Below are positions 7,214-13,902 of a stretch of 14,802 nucleotides of DNA, piece after piece (positions within the stretch are counted from its first letter, which is position 1; each line of letters starts with the position of its first letter). The stretch covers positions 1-14,802 of the forward strand of contig JBHHXR010000065.1 of the NCBI GenBank assembly GCA_046757205.1. The letters run 5' to 3'. Origin of the DNA: JBHHXR01 sp046757205 (lineage in GTDB: Bacteria; Pseudomonadota; Alphaproteobacteria; Rhodobacterales; Rhodobacteraceae). The notes under the pieces were generated by a model. The model was not told where the DNA came from. It searched no databases and saw only the letters and a list, made by a program, of their open reading frames with translations. The position numbers and the translations under genes were made by a program.

Positions 7214-7714
7214 ATGGAATTCTCCCGCCGTACCGCACAGCTCTTGCACGAGGATCACCGCGACACAATTGCCATCGTCGAGATGCTGGAAGACATGATC
7301 GCGCAGACGAAACGCGCAACGCCCGATGTCGGTGACGGATCAGTCCGCCGGACGCTGGAAAAAACCTCGACCATGGTCGCGCATGAAGTCAGCCACCATT
7401 TCGGCTTCGAAGAGGACGAGTTGTTCACCCGCCTCGCGGATGCAGGCGACGTGGGAATCGGCGAACATCTCCGCGAAGAACACCGGGTCATCCTGCCCCT
7501 GGGAGAACAGGTTGCGGCACTTGCCGGACAGGCGCTGGCCAACGGCTTCACCGGGCAGAGCTGGGCGGAATTCAGATCGCTGGCGGGCGAACTGGCGGAA
7601 CGTATGCTCACCCATATCCAGAAGGAAGAAATGGCGCTGCTGCCGATGCTGGATGAATTGCTCGATCCCGAAACCGACATGCAACTGTCCGAGACCTATG
7701 CGTCGGCCCAGTAG
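7214..7714 (+). CDS. Hemerythrin-like (HHE) domain protein
   Basis: A 166-aa all-helical protein with the ordered histidine/carboxylate pattern of a hemerythrin four-helix bundle: LLHEDH (His12, His15), HEVSHHFGFEEDELF (His57, His61, His62, Glu66, Glu67), EHLREEH (His85, His90) and HIQKEEMALLPML (His134, Glu138). These would hold a non-haem di-iron site able to bind O2 or NO. There is no signal peptide or membrane segment, so it should be cytoplasmic. The ATG at 7214 follows GAAGGGTGG at a suitable distance, and 40 nt separate it from the GNAT gene on the same strand. Its position among oxygen-labile benzoyl-CoA pathway genes, with a DUF2249 gene nearby, suggests O2/NO sensing or scavenging; that is inference. 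Iron repair (Ric/ScdA-like) is an alternative, but the ScdA N-terminal domain is absent. Confidence 0.88.
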   Translation: MEFSRRTAQLLHEDHRDTIAIVEMLEDMIAQTKRATPDVGDGSVRRTLEKTSTMVAHEVSHHFGFEEDELFTRLADAGDVGIGEHLREEHRVILPLGEQVAALAGQALANGFTGQSWAEFRSLAGELAERMLTHIQKEEMALLPMLDELLDPETDMQLSETYASAQ

Positions 7715-7742
7715 AACGGCCCAGCAGATCGGCCCACTAATC
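7704..7742 (+). repeat. Three 13-bp tandem repeats across the hemerythrin stop codon
   Basis: CGGCCCA recurs at 7704, 7717 and 7730, exactly 13 bases apart. The units CGGCCCAGTAGAA, CGGCCCAGCAGAT and CGGCCCACTAATC become less alike to the right. The stop codon (7712-7714) is inside the first unit. It looks like a small slippage duplication of the gene end. Confidence 0.75.
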
Positions 7743-7754
7743 CGGTAGACCGCC

Positions 7755-8756
7755 ATGAAGCTCAAGACCGACAATCCGGCGACATCCGAACAGATCAAAC
7801 CCCTGTGCGCCGATGACCTGGACGCCGTGATCGCCATCGACGCAGCGAATTCCGGTGTGTCGCGGCGTGGTTACTTCGAAAAGCGCCTTGCGGCGGCCAC
7901 CGACCGGCCGAGGGACTATGTCTATTCCGGGCTGCACAACGACGGAAAGCTGGCGGGATTTGCCTTTGCCAAGCTGGTTGAAGGCGAGTTCGGCAAGCCG
8001 GGCGCCAGTGCTTCGCTCGACGCCATCGGCGTCGATCCGGCGTGCCGGGGAAAGGGGGCCGGGCATCGGCTGCTTGGCGCGGTTTGCGAGGTACTGAAAC
8101 ACAAGGGCGTGGAGGAACTGACCAGCCAGGTCGGTTGGGCCAACCGCGCCCTGCTCGGATTTCTCGGCGACGAAGGCTTCGCGCTCGACAGCCGGCTGGT
8201 GCTGATCCGTTCGACGGACGAGATGCCGGTTGCGTATGCCGGCACCGCTACCCTGCAAGGGCCTCGGGAAATCGACCACAGTTCGCCGCACGGCGACGAT
8301 TTTGCCGCCCTGTCACGAGACAGGGTGCCGGTACGCTCGATGAACGGCGACGATCTGAAATCCATCATCTCCATCGACGCAAGAAATTCCGGCCGCGACC
8401 GCACCGCCTATTACGAACGCAAACAGCACGAGGTCATGCATGCCTCCGGCGTCCGGGTCTCGCTGGTCGCGGAACTGGAAGGGTATCCCGTCGGCTTCAT
8501 CATGGCGCGGATGGATTTCGGCGAGTTCGGCCTTGCGGGCAGGGAGGCGGTGATGGACACCATCGGCGTCGATCCGGGGTATCGCGGGCATGGTGTGGGG
8601 CACGCCCTGATGTCGCAACTCATGGCCAATCTTTCAGTACTGCGGGTGGAAACGGTGCGCACCGAAGTCGAATGGAACGCTGTGGATATCATCGGCTTTC
8701 TGGACAGCGCCGGGTTCGTTCCCGCTCAGCGTGTCACCGTCTGCCGAAAACTGTAA
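7755..8756 (+). CDS. Tandem-duplicated GNAT N-acetyltransferase
   Basis: A 333-aa protein made of two GCN5-related acetyltransferase domains, about residues 14-152 and 193-332. The halves align with a constant offset of 179: DLDAVIAIDAANSG (21) with DLKSIISIDARNSG (200), IGVDPACRGKGAG (91-103) with IGVDPGYRGHGVG (270-282), and GFLGDEGF (135) with GFLDSAGF (314). Both keep the R-x-x-G-x-G acetyl-CoA loop (Arg98/Gly101/Gly103 and Arg277/Gly280/Gly282), so both may bind acetyl-CoA. The substrate is unknown. GNAT proteins are tied to aromatic degradation in two known ways: acetylating acyl-CoA ligases, and making acetamidobenzoate as a regulator ligand (BadL in Rhodopseudomonas); either is possible. 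The start ATG at 7755 has only a weak Shine-Dalgarno. It follows the hemerythrin gene by 40 nt and converges with the ferredoxin gene. Confidence 0.85.
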   Translation: MKLKTDNPATSEQIKPLCADDLDAVIAIDAANSGVSRRGYFEKRLAAATDRPRDYVYSGLHNDGKLAGFAFAKLVEGEFGKPGASASLDAIGVDPACRGKGAGHRLLGAVCEVLKHKGVEELTSQVGWANRALLGFLGDEGFALDSRLVLIRSTDEMPVAYAGTATLQGPREIDHSSPHGDDFAALSRDRVPVRSMNGDDLKSIISIDARNSGRDRTAYYERKQHEVMHASGVRVSLVAELEGYPVGFIMARMDFGEFGLAGREAVMDTIGVDPGYRGHGVGHALMSQLMANLSVLRVETVRTEVEWNAVDIIGFLDSAGFVPAQRVTVCRKL

Positions 8757-8848
8757 CGCGGTCCGGCCCGGCCGCGCCCGGAGCCCGGAAACCTCACGGC
8801 AGCCCGGCGCGAAAGGATTCGCACCCCTATTGATGTCGTCGCATTTCA

Positions 8849-8864
8849 ACGGTTTGGAAACCGT
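8849..8864. other. Perfect inverted repeat ACGGTTT-GG-AAACCGT
   Basis: Seven-base perfect arms around a 2-base centre. With so short a loop it is more likely a DNA palindrome (protein site) or cruciform than a stable RNA hairpin, but it lies after the GNAT gene and might help end transcription. Confidence 0.5.
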
Positions 8865-8886
8865 GACCCGCGTACGGGATGCCCCG

Positions 8887-8907
8887 CCGCGCCGGTACCG
8901 GGCGCGG
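8887..8907. terminator. G/C-rich hairpin, candidate bidirectional terminator
   Basis: CCGCGCC (8887-8893) pairs perfectly with GGCGCGG (8901-8907) around GGTACCG. It lies about 90 nt downstream of the ferredoxin stop and about 130 nt after the GNAT stop. No T-run follows on either strand. Confidence 0.5.
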
Positions 8908-8909
8908 TT

Positions 8910-8930
8910 CCGCCTCCGGCGGGGATATTT
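8910..8930. terminator. Second hairpin CCGCC-TCC-GGCGG followed by GGATATTT
   Basis: Arms 8910-8914 and 8918-8922 enclose TCC, and the AT-rich ATATTT follows on the plus strand. This suits rightward termination of the GNAT transcript. Together with 8887-8907 it forms a double hairpin block. Confidence 0.45.
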
Positions 8931-8994
8931 GGGGAACTCAGAATTCGGTGGCCGGACCCGGGGCCTGCGCCTGGTGGCTGGCGGGCATCGCGGT

Positions 8995-9237
8995 CTAATT
9001 CATCGCCTCATACTTGGCCAGCAACTCTTCTTCGGTTTCCTCCCAGTCCGGGTTATCGACGATGCACTCCTCCGGGCAGACCAGCTTGCATTGCGGTTCA
9101 TCCTCGGCGCCGACGCATTCGGTGCATTTCATCGGGTCGATGGTGTAGAACGGGTCGCCGGCGCTGATCGCCTCGTTCGGGCAGACCGGTTCGCAGGCGT
9201 CGCAGGCGGTGCAAGGATCGACGATCATCAGTGCCAT
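8995..9237 (-). CDS. fdx: 2[4Fe-4S] ferredoxin, Allochromatium (Alvin) type, donor to benzoyl-CoA reductase
   Basis: An 80-aa low-potential ferredoxin. The first cluster set is Cys9, Cys12, Cys15, Cys19 (C-x2-C-x2-C-x3-CP). The second is Cys38, Cys41, Cys50, Cys54, with eight residues between the second and third cysteines rather than two, and an acidic helical tail (60-80, EETEEELLAKYEAMN). The 8-residue insert plus the C-terminal helix is the Alvin-type pattern, the class described as electron donor to benzoyl-CoA reductase in Thauera. Cys58 is an extra, non-motif cysteine. A strong AAAGGAGAA sits 7 nt before the ATG, and 21 nt separate it from the bcrD stop, so it is the last gene of the bcr operon with its own good ribosome site. 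It presumably also serves HcrABC. Confidence 0.95.
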   Translation of the reverse strand: MALMIVDPCTACDACEPVCPNEAISAGDPFYTIDPMKCTECVGAEDEPQCKLVCPEECIVDNPDWEETEEELLAKYEAMN

Positions 9238-9258
9238 TCGGATTCTCCTTTCTGTTTT

Positions 9259-10104
9259 TCACGACGCCTTGAGAAGCATTCCGCTCGCTCTCAGTTTTTC
9301 GGACCTGAAAGCCCCCCACAGGGCAGCACCGATGGCGCCGGCATAGACTGAATCGGCGTGGCTGGTAACTTCGGCGTCGACGCCGCGCATCTTTGCCAGT
9401 TCCTCGCGCATCGCCGCCACGAGGCCCTCATCCTGCGCCAGCCCGCCCGTCATCATGATGAGATCGCTCTTGACGCCGATGGATTTCAGCAGACGGGCCA
9501 GGCGGCTCGCCATCGAGAGGTGAATGCCCTTGAGGATATTCGGCGAAGTGATGCCGCGCGACACCATGTTGATGACGTCGGTTTCCGCCAGCACCGCGCA
9601 GATGCTGGACACCACTTCCGGGTCGTCGGCCTGAACCGACAGCTTGCCGATCTCGTCCTGGGCGATGCCGAGGTAACGTGCGATGTTTTCCAGGAACTGG
9701 CCGGAACCCGAGGCGCACTGGCTGGTCATCTTGTAGTTGGTTACCTTGCCGCGTTCATCGGTGATGATGGCGCGGCCGTGCAGCGCCCCGCAGTCAAGTA
9801 TGGCACGGCAGTCCGGGTTAAGGTAGCGCGCGCCGCGGGCGTGCGACGTCATCGAATAGAAGTGGCCGGTATGAAACGGGATGGCCTCGCCCTCGCCGGT
9901 GGTCGCGACATAGTCGATGTCGGCCTCGGAAACACCGGCTTGCGCCAGCGTCTGCTCGAACGCCTCGCGCGCCAGTTCCATCGGATCGCGCTGGCGGATG
10001 CGCAAGAGCGAGCGCGACAGCCATTCCTCACCGCCGTCCCCGACCCGGAAAATGGCCGCCTTGACGGCACCCGTGCCGACATCGATTCCCGCCGCAAGCG
10101 TCAT
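9259..10104 (-). CDS. bcrD: Benzoyl-CoA reductase, ATPase subunit D
   Basis: A 281-aa ASKHA-fold ATPase of the BcrA/HgdC activator family. BcrAD binds one [4Fe-4S] cluster at its interface and uses ATP hydrolysis to drive low-potential electron transfer into BcrBC. Phosphate-1 loop GIDVGTGAVK is at 6-15. Cluster cysteines are Cys130 (TSQCASGSGQFLE) and Cys169 (SSICAVLAETDV), 39 residues apart as in HgdC; MTGGLAQDEG (218-227) is the adenosine-side motif. The phosphate-2 segment reads DCGALHGR (104-111) instead of the DIGGQDTK seen in BcrA, so nucleotide handling may differ between the two subunits. Length and the TTGEGEAIPFHTGHFYSMT segment are typical of BcrD/BadG. The start ATG overlaps the bcrA stop (ATGA). 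Confidence 0.96.
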   Translation of the reverse strand: MTLAAGIDVGTGAVKAAIFRVGDGGEEWLSRSLLRIRQRDPMELAREAFEQTLAQAGVSEADIDYVATTGEGEAIPFHTGHFYSMTSHARGARYLNPDCRAILDCGALHGRAIITDERGKVTNYKMTSQCASGSGQFLENIARYLGIAQDEIGKLSVQADDPEVVSSICAVLAETDVINMVSRGITSPNILKGIHLSMASRLARLLKSIGVKSDLIMMTGGLAQDEGLVAAMREELAKMRGVDAEVTSHADSVYAGAIGAALWGAFRSEKLRASGMLLKAS

Positions 10105-11426
10105 GCGTCCAGTCCTTCCATTCTGCCCTCGGCGGCGCGGCGGGCGAACTCGGCCCCGCCCAGCGCGCCGGTATAGATCGAATCCGGGTCGATGTTGATC
10201 GTCACATCGCCGTAATTCTCGAACACCAGCTTTTTCAGCTCGCGCACCGCCGCCTCGTTCTTGGCGACGCCGCCGGTGAAGGTGAACTGGTCCGATACCC
10301 CGCCCGAGCGCGAGATGATCGACATGGCACGCAGGATGATCGCGCGGTGCAGACCGGCGATGATATCCTCGCGTTGTTCCCCCAAAGCCAGCCGGTCGCG
10401 CAGTTCGGCCCCGGCAAACACCGTGCAGGTGGAGTTTATCCGCGCCGGCTTGTCCGATTTCATCGCCATCGGCCCCAGCTCGTGCAGCCCCATGTTCATC
10501 TCGTCGGCGATGTAGCCCAGATAGCGGCCGCAGCCGGCGGCGCAGCGGTCGTTCATCTGGAAATTCTCCACGATGCCGTTTTCGTCGACCTGGATGCCCT
10601 TGGTATCCTGCCCGCCGATGTCGAGCACGGTGCGGGTATCGGGATACATCATGTGCGCGCCGAGCCCGTGGCAGAGGATTTCCGAGCGGATGTGCTCCTT
10701 TGAGAAAGGCAAGGTGACCCGACCATAGCCGGTGCCGACCAGATAGGTTTCTTCCAGTTCGATGCCCAGCGCGCTGTCGACGCGGCGGATCAGTTCGTCG
10801 CTGACGGCGACGCCTTCCTCCGTCACCCGGTCGAGGGCGCGCTTGAACTTGTCGCTCAGGCCGCCCTTCGGCGGGCGGTTTTCCACCGCGATGATCGACT
10901 TGTCGTAGACGTTCAGAAGAAGGTCGTAGCGCAGCCCGGCGTCGCGCGCCGCTTCCTCGGCGACGGCGAGATAGCGCGAACCGGCTATGTCGCGGAAAAA
11001 GTCGGATTTCCGGGTCGCGCCGGGCGCGAACATCGCCGGCGCCTCGTCGCGCAGGCGCCGAAACACCTCGGCCAGCGCCTGTTTCACGGCATCGACGATC
11101 TTCTCGAAACGCTCGCCCCTGACCTGGCTCAGGCAGGTGTTTTCGAGATCCCCGAGTTGTTCGAGGAACTGCTCCAGCCGGAATGAACGTTCCAGTCCGG
11201 CGAGGAATTCCTCGACTTCCGCCTTGTCCGTCTCGTCGGCGTCGAACTCGCGGCGGAACAAGGTGAAGCGGGCGTCGATCGCCGCCTCCTGACCGGCCAC
11301 CCGGCAGGCGGTGTCGTAATTGGAACGCGAATTGGTGATGCCGCGGCCCAAGATGCGCTCGTTCTCGTCCATCAGCACCGCCTTGGTGGTGGTCGAGCCG
11401 AGATCTATACCGACGAAGGTCTTCAC
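10101..11426 (-). CDS. bcrA: Benzoyl-CoA reductase, ATPase subunit A
   Basis: A 441-aa ASKHA ATPase, partner of BcrD in the activating module. Phosphate-1 loop GIDLGSTTTK (6-15), phosphate-2 DIGGQDTK (269-276) and adenosine motif FTGGVAKN (383-390) are all intact. Cluster cysteines are Cys295 (NDRCAAGCG) and Cys334 (NSTCTVFA), again 39 apart. About 150 extra residues (near 45-220) lie between the first and second phosphate motifs compared with BcrD; this long form marks the Thauera/Rhodopseudomonas (Bcr/Bad) subclass and argues against the Azoarcus BzdPQ type. The start is GTG at 11426, in a 4-nt GTGA overlap with the bcrB stop, preceded by AGGGGG. No later Met fits the N-terminal MKTFVGIDLGST strand. 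Confidence 0.96.
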   Translation of the reverse strand: MKTFVGIDLGSTTTKAVLMDENERILGRGITNSRSNYDTACRVAGQEAAIDARFTLFRREFDADETDKAEVEEFLAGLERSFRLEQFLEQLGDLENTCLSQVRGERFEKIVDAVKQALAEVFRRLRDEAPAMFAPGATRKSDFFRDIAGSRYLAVAEEAARDAGLRYDLLLNVYDKSIIAVENRPPKGGLSDKFKRALDRVTEEGVAVSDELIRRVDSALGIELEETYLVGTGYGRVTLPFSKEHIRSEILCHGLGAHMMYPDTRTVLDIGGQDTKGIQVDENGIVENFQMNDRCAAGCGRYLGYIADEMNMGLHELGPMAMKSDKPARINSTCTVFAGAELRDRLALGEQREDIIAGLHRAIILRAMSIISRSGGVSDQFTFTGGVAKNEAAVRELKKLVFENYGDVTINIDPDSIYTGALGGAEFARRAAEGRMEGLDA

Positions 11427-12730
11427 GCCGCCGCCCCCCTGCCGCTTCGTTTCTGCTCGATCATCTGGAAGTAGCTCTCCAGCCGGTTCTTGACGTTGGC
11501 CGCCGAAAAGTAGCGTGGATCCACCAGATCGGTCTCGATGAACGCCGCCGGCTTGCCGGTGCGTTTCTCGACCTCCCGCATGATCAGCAACTGGCCGGCC
11601 GAGAAGCTGTTGCAGCTCTTGATCGAATTGACCAGCAGGCCGTCGGCCTCGTATTCGTCGATATAGTTGGCCAGCATCTCGATGCGCATCGGCAAGCTGC
11701 GGTTGGTGTAGACCCCGAGGCAGTACTCGGCGAGCGTTTCCAGCGGGCGGGCGGGATCGTGGCGGAAGCCGTAGTCGTAGGTGCCGCCGACCTTGGTATA
11801 GGACGAGGCCACCACCGTCGCGCCTTCCTCGTAGAACATTTTCCAGAACTGGCGGAAGTTCGTGTAGTTGGGCGGGCCCTCCACCACCAGCCGGTATCTC
11901 TCCTCGCCCATGGGGCCGTCGGGCGTCACCGGGCCGAGACCGGCGGCGACGCGCTGGTCAACCTCTTCGCGCAGAAACCGGTAATAGTCGATCGCGTCGT
12001 CGGCACCTCGGAAGGCGCCGAAGATCGGGCCGATGTAGTAGATGCCGCCGAAATAGGCGTCGATCGGCGAGGGTTTGTTCCTTGCGCTCTTCAGGATGTA
12101 GACGAGATCGTCCTCGGCCTTTGCCGATTTCGCCAGATATTCGCGCAGGCGGTCGATGTCGAACTTGACGCCGGAGACCTTTTCCAGCTTGGGAATGACG
12201 TCTTCCTTGAACTGCCTGACCATGTACTGGATCATGTTCGGCGTGATCTTGCCGTCGGCCATGTAGGGCGTCTGCAGGAAGATCGTCTCGCATTTGTATC
12301 GCTCGCGCAGAAGCTCGAACCACTTCATGAAGGTGAAGCAGCCGGTGTACGACAGCATCAGCACGTCGGGGTCCGGCAGCTGCTTGCCGTTCGGGCCGAT
12401 ATTACCCTTGGCCATCATGCCGATGTCGGACTTCACGTAGGTGCAGACGTCCTCCGAATGGCCGGAGCGTTCGGCCTCCATGATATAGGCCCCGCTCTGG
12501 CGGCGCAGGCCGCTCTGGATGGCGTTGACCTCGGGCAGGTTGTTGACCAGATCGAAACACATCAGCAATTCGTTGAGGTTGCCGGGCACGAAGGTGGAGG
12601 CGACCTTTTCGCCGGTTTCCCTGGCGCTTGACAACCTGTCGTAATGCGCCGCCATCATCTCCTTCTGCTTCAGCATCGAAGCGTCCTTGACGACTTCGGC
12701 CGGCGGCGCCTTTGTCACCTTCGGTTTCAT
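11423..12730 (-). CDS. bcrB: Benzoyl-CoA reductase, subunit B (HgdB family)
   Basis: A 435-aa subunit of the BcrBC module that binds benzoyl-CoA and performs the two-electron ring reduction. It belongs to the 2-hydroxyglutaryl-CoA dehydratase D-component family. Candidate cluster ligands are Cys96 (SEDVC), Cys131 (YTGCFTF) and Cys373 (IKSCNSFS); other cysteines are 58, 147 and 337. VEGPPNYTNFRQFWK and PMRIEMLANYIDEYEADG are typical of BcrB/BadE. I place the start at 12730 (MKPKV), not at the ATG 12 nt upstream (MECRM), because the former forms an ATGA overlap with the bcrC stop and has GGAG 6 nt before it, while the upstream ATG has no ribosome site. Ligand assignment is by family pattern, not proven. 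Confidence 0.95.
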   Translation of the reverse strand: MKPKVTKAPPAEVVKDASMLKQKEMMAAHYDRLSSARETGEKVASTFVPGNLNELLMCFDLVNNLPEVNAIQSGLRRQSGAYIMEAERSGHSEDVCTYVKSDIGMMAKGNIGPNGKQLPDPDVLMLSYTGCFTFMKWFELLRERYKCETIFLQTPYMADGKITPNMIQYMVRQFKEDVIPKLEKVSGVKFDIDRLREYLAKSAKAEDDLVYILKSARNKPSPIDAYFGGIYYIGPIFGAFRGADDAIDYYRFLREEVDQRVAAGLGPVTPDGPMGEERYRLVVEGPPNYTNFRQFWKMFYEEGATVVASSYTKVGGTYDYGFRHDPARPLETLAEYCLGVYTNRSLPMRIEMLANYIDEYEADGLLVNSIKSCNSFSAGQLLIMREVEKRTGKPAAFIETDLVDPRYFSAANVKNRLESYFQMIEQKRSGRGAAA

Positions 12731-13902
12731 GCGGCACTCCATAGTTTGATTGAATCGACGAAGGTTCCGGCCTGCTCGCGGATCGGCTGCATCTGGCCGG
12801 AGTTCTCGGCGTATTTGAAAGCGATGTAGGGAATGTCCGCTTTCGCCAGCACGTTCTGCAGCATCGGCCGGTCCAGAAGTGCCGGGTCGCAGAAGCTCGG
12901 CGAGGTAAAGATCACGCCCTCGGCGCCGGTTCGCCGCACGGCGCGCACCAGATACTGGCCCTTTTCCAGCGGGTCCGGCTCGTATTTGGCGGCGGTGCTT
13001 TCGGAATGGTGCAGGAACGCCTGGGCGAGGTTGTGTACCGGGTCGCCGTCGAGCGGCACGTCGCCGACCAGCCAGCGCGACACCAGCATGAAATCATCGT
13101 CGACGATATAGCAGCCCGACAATTCCAGCGACTTGATCAGGTTCAGGGGCGGCTGTTCGCAGAACATGCCGGTGACGATGACCCGGCTGTTGTCCTTGAT
13201 CGGGCGGTCTTCGGCGGCGGCCGCGGCGATGTATTGCTCCAGAAGCTCCGAGTGTTCCTCGACCGGCAGCACCAGCCCGGCGCGAATCACCAGATAGGCT
13301 TCGGACGCCGGGGCCTGCCACGGCTTTTGCGCGCGCAGGGTGTAAAGATCGCGTATTAACTTCCTGTTTTTATTGTATATATCAATCGACTTGCGCAAAT
13401 CGCCGGCGGCAATCCTGCGCCCGGCCATCTCTTCAAGATCATGCAAGAACTCGTTGATTTCATTTTCATAATACACGCCGCCAACCTCATCCTCGTAGGT
13501 CTGCGGCACGTCGAAATACCTGGAATAGACCTGCGGAAACAGCATTTTCCACATGCCCGAGAGGTTGCGGATCACGTCGCAGATCGACGGGAAAAGCATG
13601 CCGTCGACGAAATCCAGCCGCCCCGAAATGCCCAGCTCGATAGTCGAGCGCGGGATACGGCAGATGTAGCTCTGGTAATAGGCATCGCCGTGGATCACTT
13701 CCAGATTGTCGCCCCCGCCCATGATTCCGAGCGGCAGCATGCCGGCCGCGTGTATGATCTCTCGCGGGACGTAGACCGGCATGAAGCCGATCACCTTGCG
13801 GCCCGGCTCGGCTTCCTTCCATTGCCGCGCCGAAGTGAAATCCAGATCGTCGAACAGCGCCTGGCAGCGGGCCACTATCTCGCTTGTGGTTGGCGTCGTC
13901 AT
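12727..13902 (-). CDS. bcrC: Benzoyl-CoA reductase, subunit C (HgdB family)
   Basis: A 391-aa partner of BcrB in the substrate-reducing module. It has three well-placed candidate cluster cysteines: Cys81 (SYICRIPRS), Cys108 (PSICDVIRN) and Cys338 (PSFCDPALLDRP), the arrangement typical of the HgdB/HgdC-dehydratase D-component family. YVPREIIHAAGMLPLGIMGGG (44-64 region) is the family N-terminal motif. The start at 13902 (MTTPTT) gives an ATGA overlap with the dch stop and has GGGAG 5 nt upstream; an in-frame GTG 12 nt earlier lacks support. The 3' end overlaps bcrB by 4 nt. Residues about 144-149 and 171-184 are encoded by an unusually AT-rich run including ATA, TTA, AAT and AAA codons, unlike the rest of the operon; the protein there still reads as normal family sequence. 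Confidence 0.95.
   Translation of the reverse strand: MTTPTTSEIVARCQALFDDLDFTSARQWKEAEPGRKVIGFMPVYVPREIIHAAGMLPLGIMGGGDNLEVIHGDAYYQSYICRIPRSTIELGISGRLDFVDGMLFPSICDVIRNLSGMWKMLFPQVYSRYFDVPQTYEDEVGGVYYENEINEFLHDLEEMAGRRIAAGDLRKSIDIYNKNRKLIRDLYTLRAQKPWQAPASEAYLVIRAGLVLPVEEHSELLEQYIAAAAAEDRPIKDNSRVIVTGMFCEQPPLNLIKSLELSGCYIVDDDFMLVSRWLVGDVPLDGDPVHNLAQAFLHHSESTAAKYEPDPLEKGQYLVRAVRRTGAEGVIFTSPSFCDPALLDRPMLQNVLAKADIPYIAFKYAENSGQMQPIREQAGTFVDSIKLWSAA
12737..12740 (-). promoter_or_regulatory. Ribosome binding site that fixes the bcrB start
   Basis: Minus-strand GGAG, 6 nt before the ATG at 12730. The GGAG lies within the first codons of the longer alternative reading, so it supports the shorter protein. 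Confidence 0.65.

Larger units (their letters stand above)
8757..8994. other. Non-coding gap between convergent GNAT and ferredoxin genes
   Basis: A 238-base gap in which I see no credible gene. The plus-strand reading frame starting at 8731 and running to 9351 is mostly antisense to the ferredoxin gene, is arginine-rich and has no family features. The gap contains three hairpins listed separately, ending in a C/G hairpin plus GGATATTTGGGG, a form I associate with intergenic terminators of some alphaproteobacteria. Confidence 0.65.

Noticed and set aside
8731..9351. Plus-strand frame covering the 8757-8994 gap and running opposite the ferredoxin gene
   Set aside because: More than half is antisense to the ferredoxin, the rest is Arg/Gly-rich, and nothing resembles a protein family.
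11759..12631. Plus-strand 290-codon frame opposite bcrB
   Set aside because: Shadow frame; bcrB on the other strand has clear family motifs, overlaps and a ribosome site.
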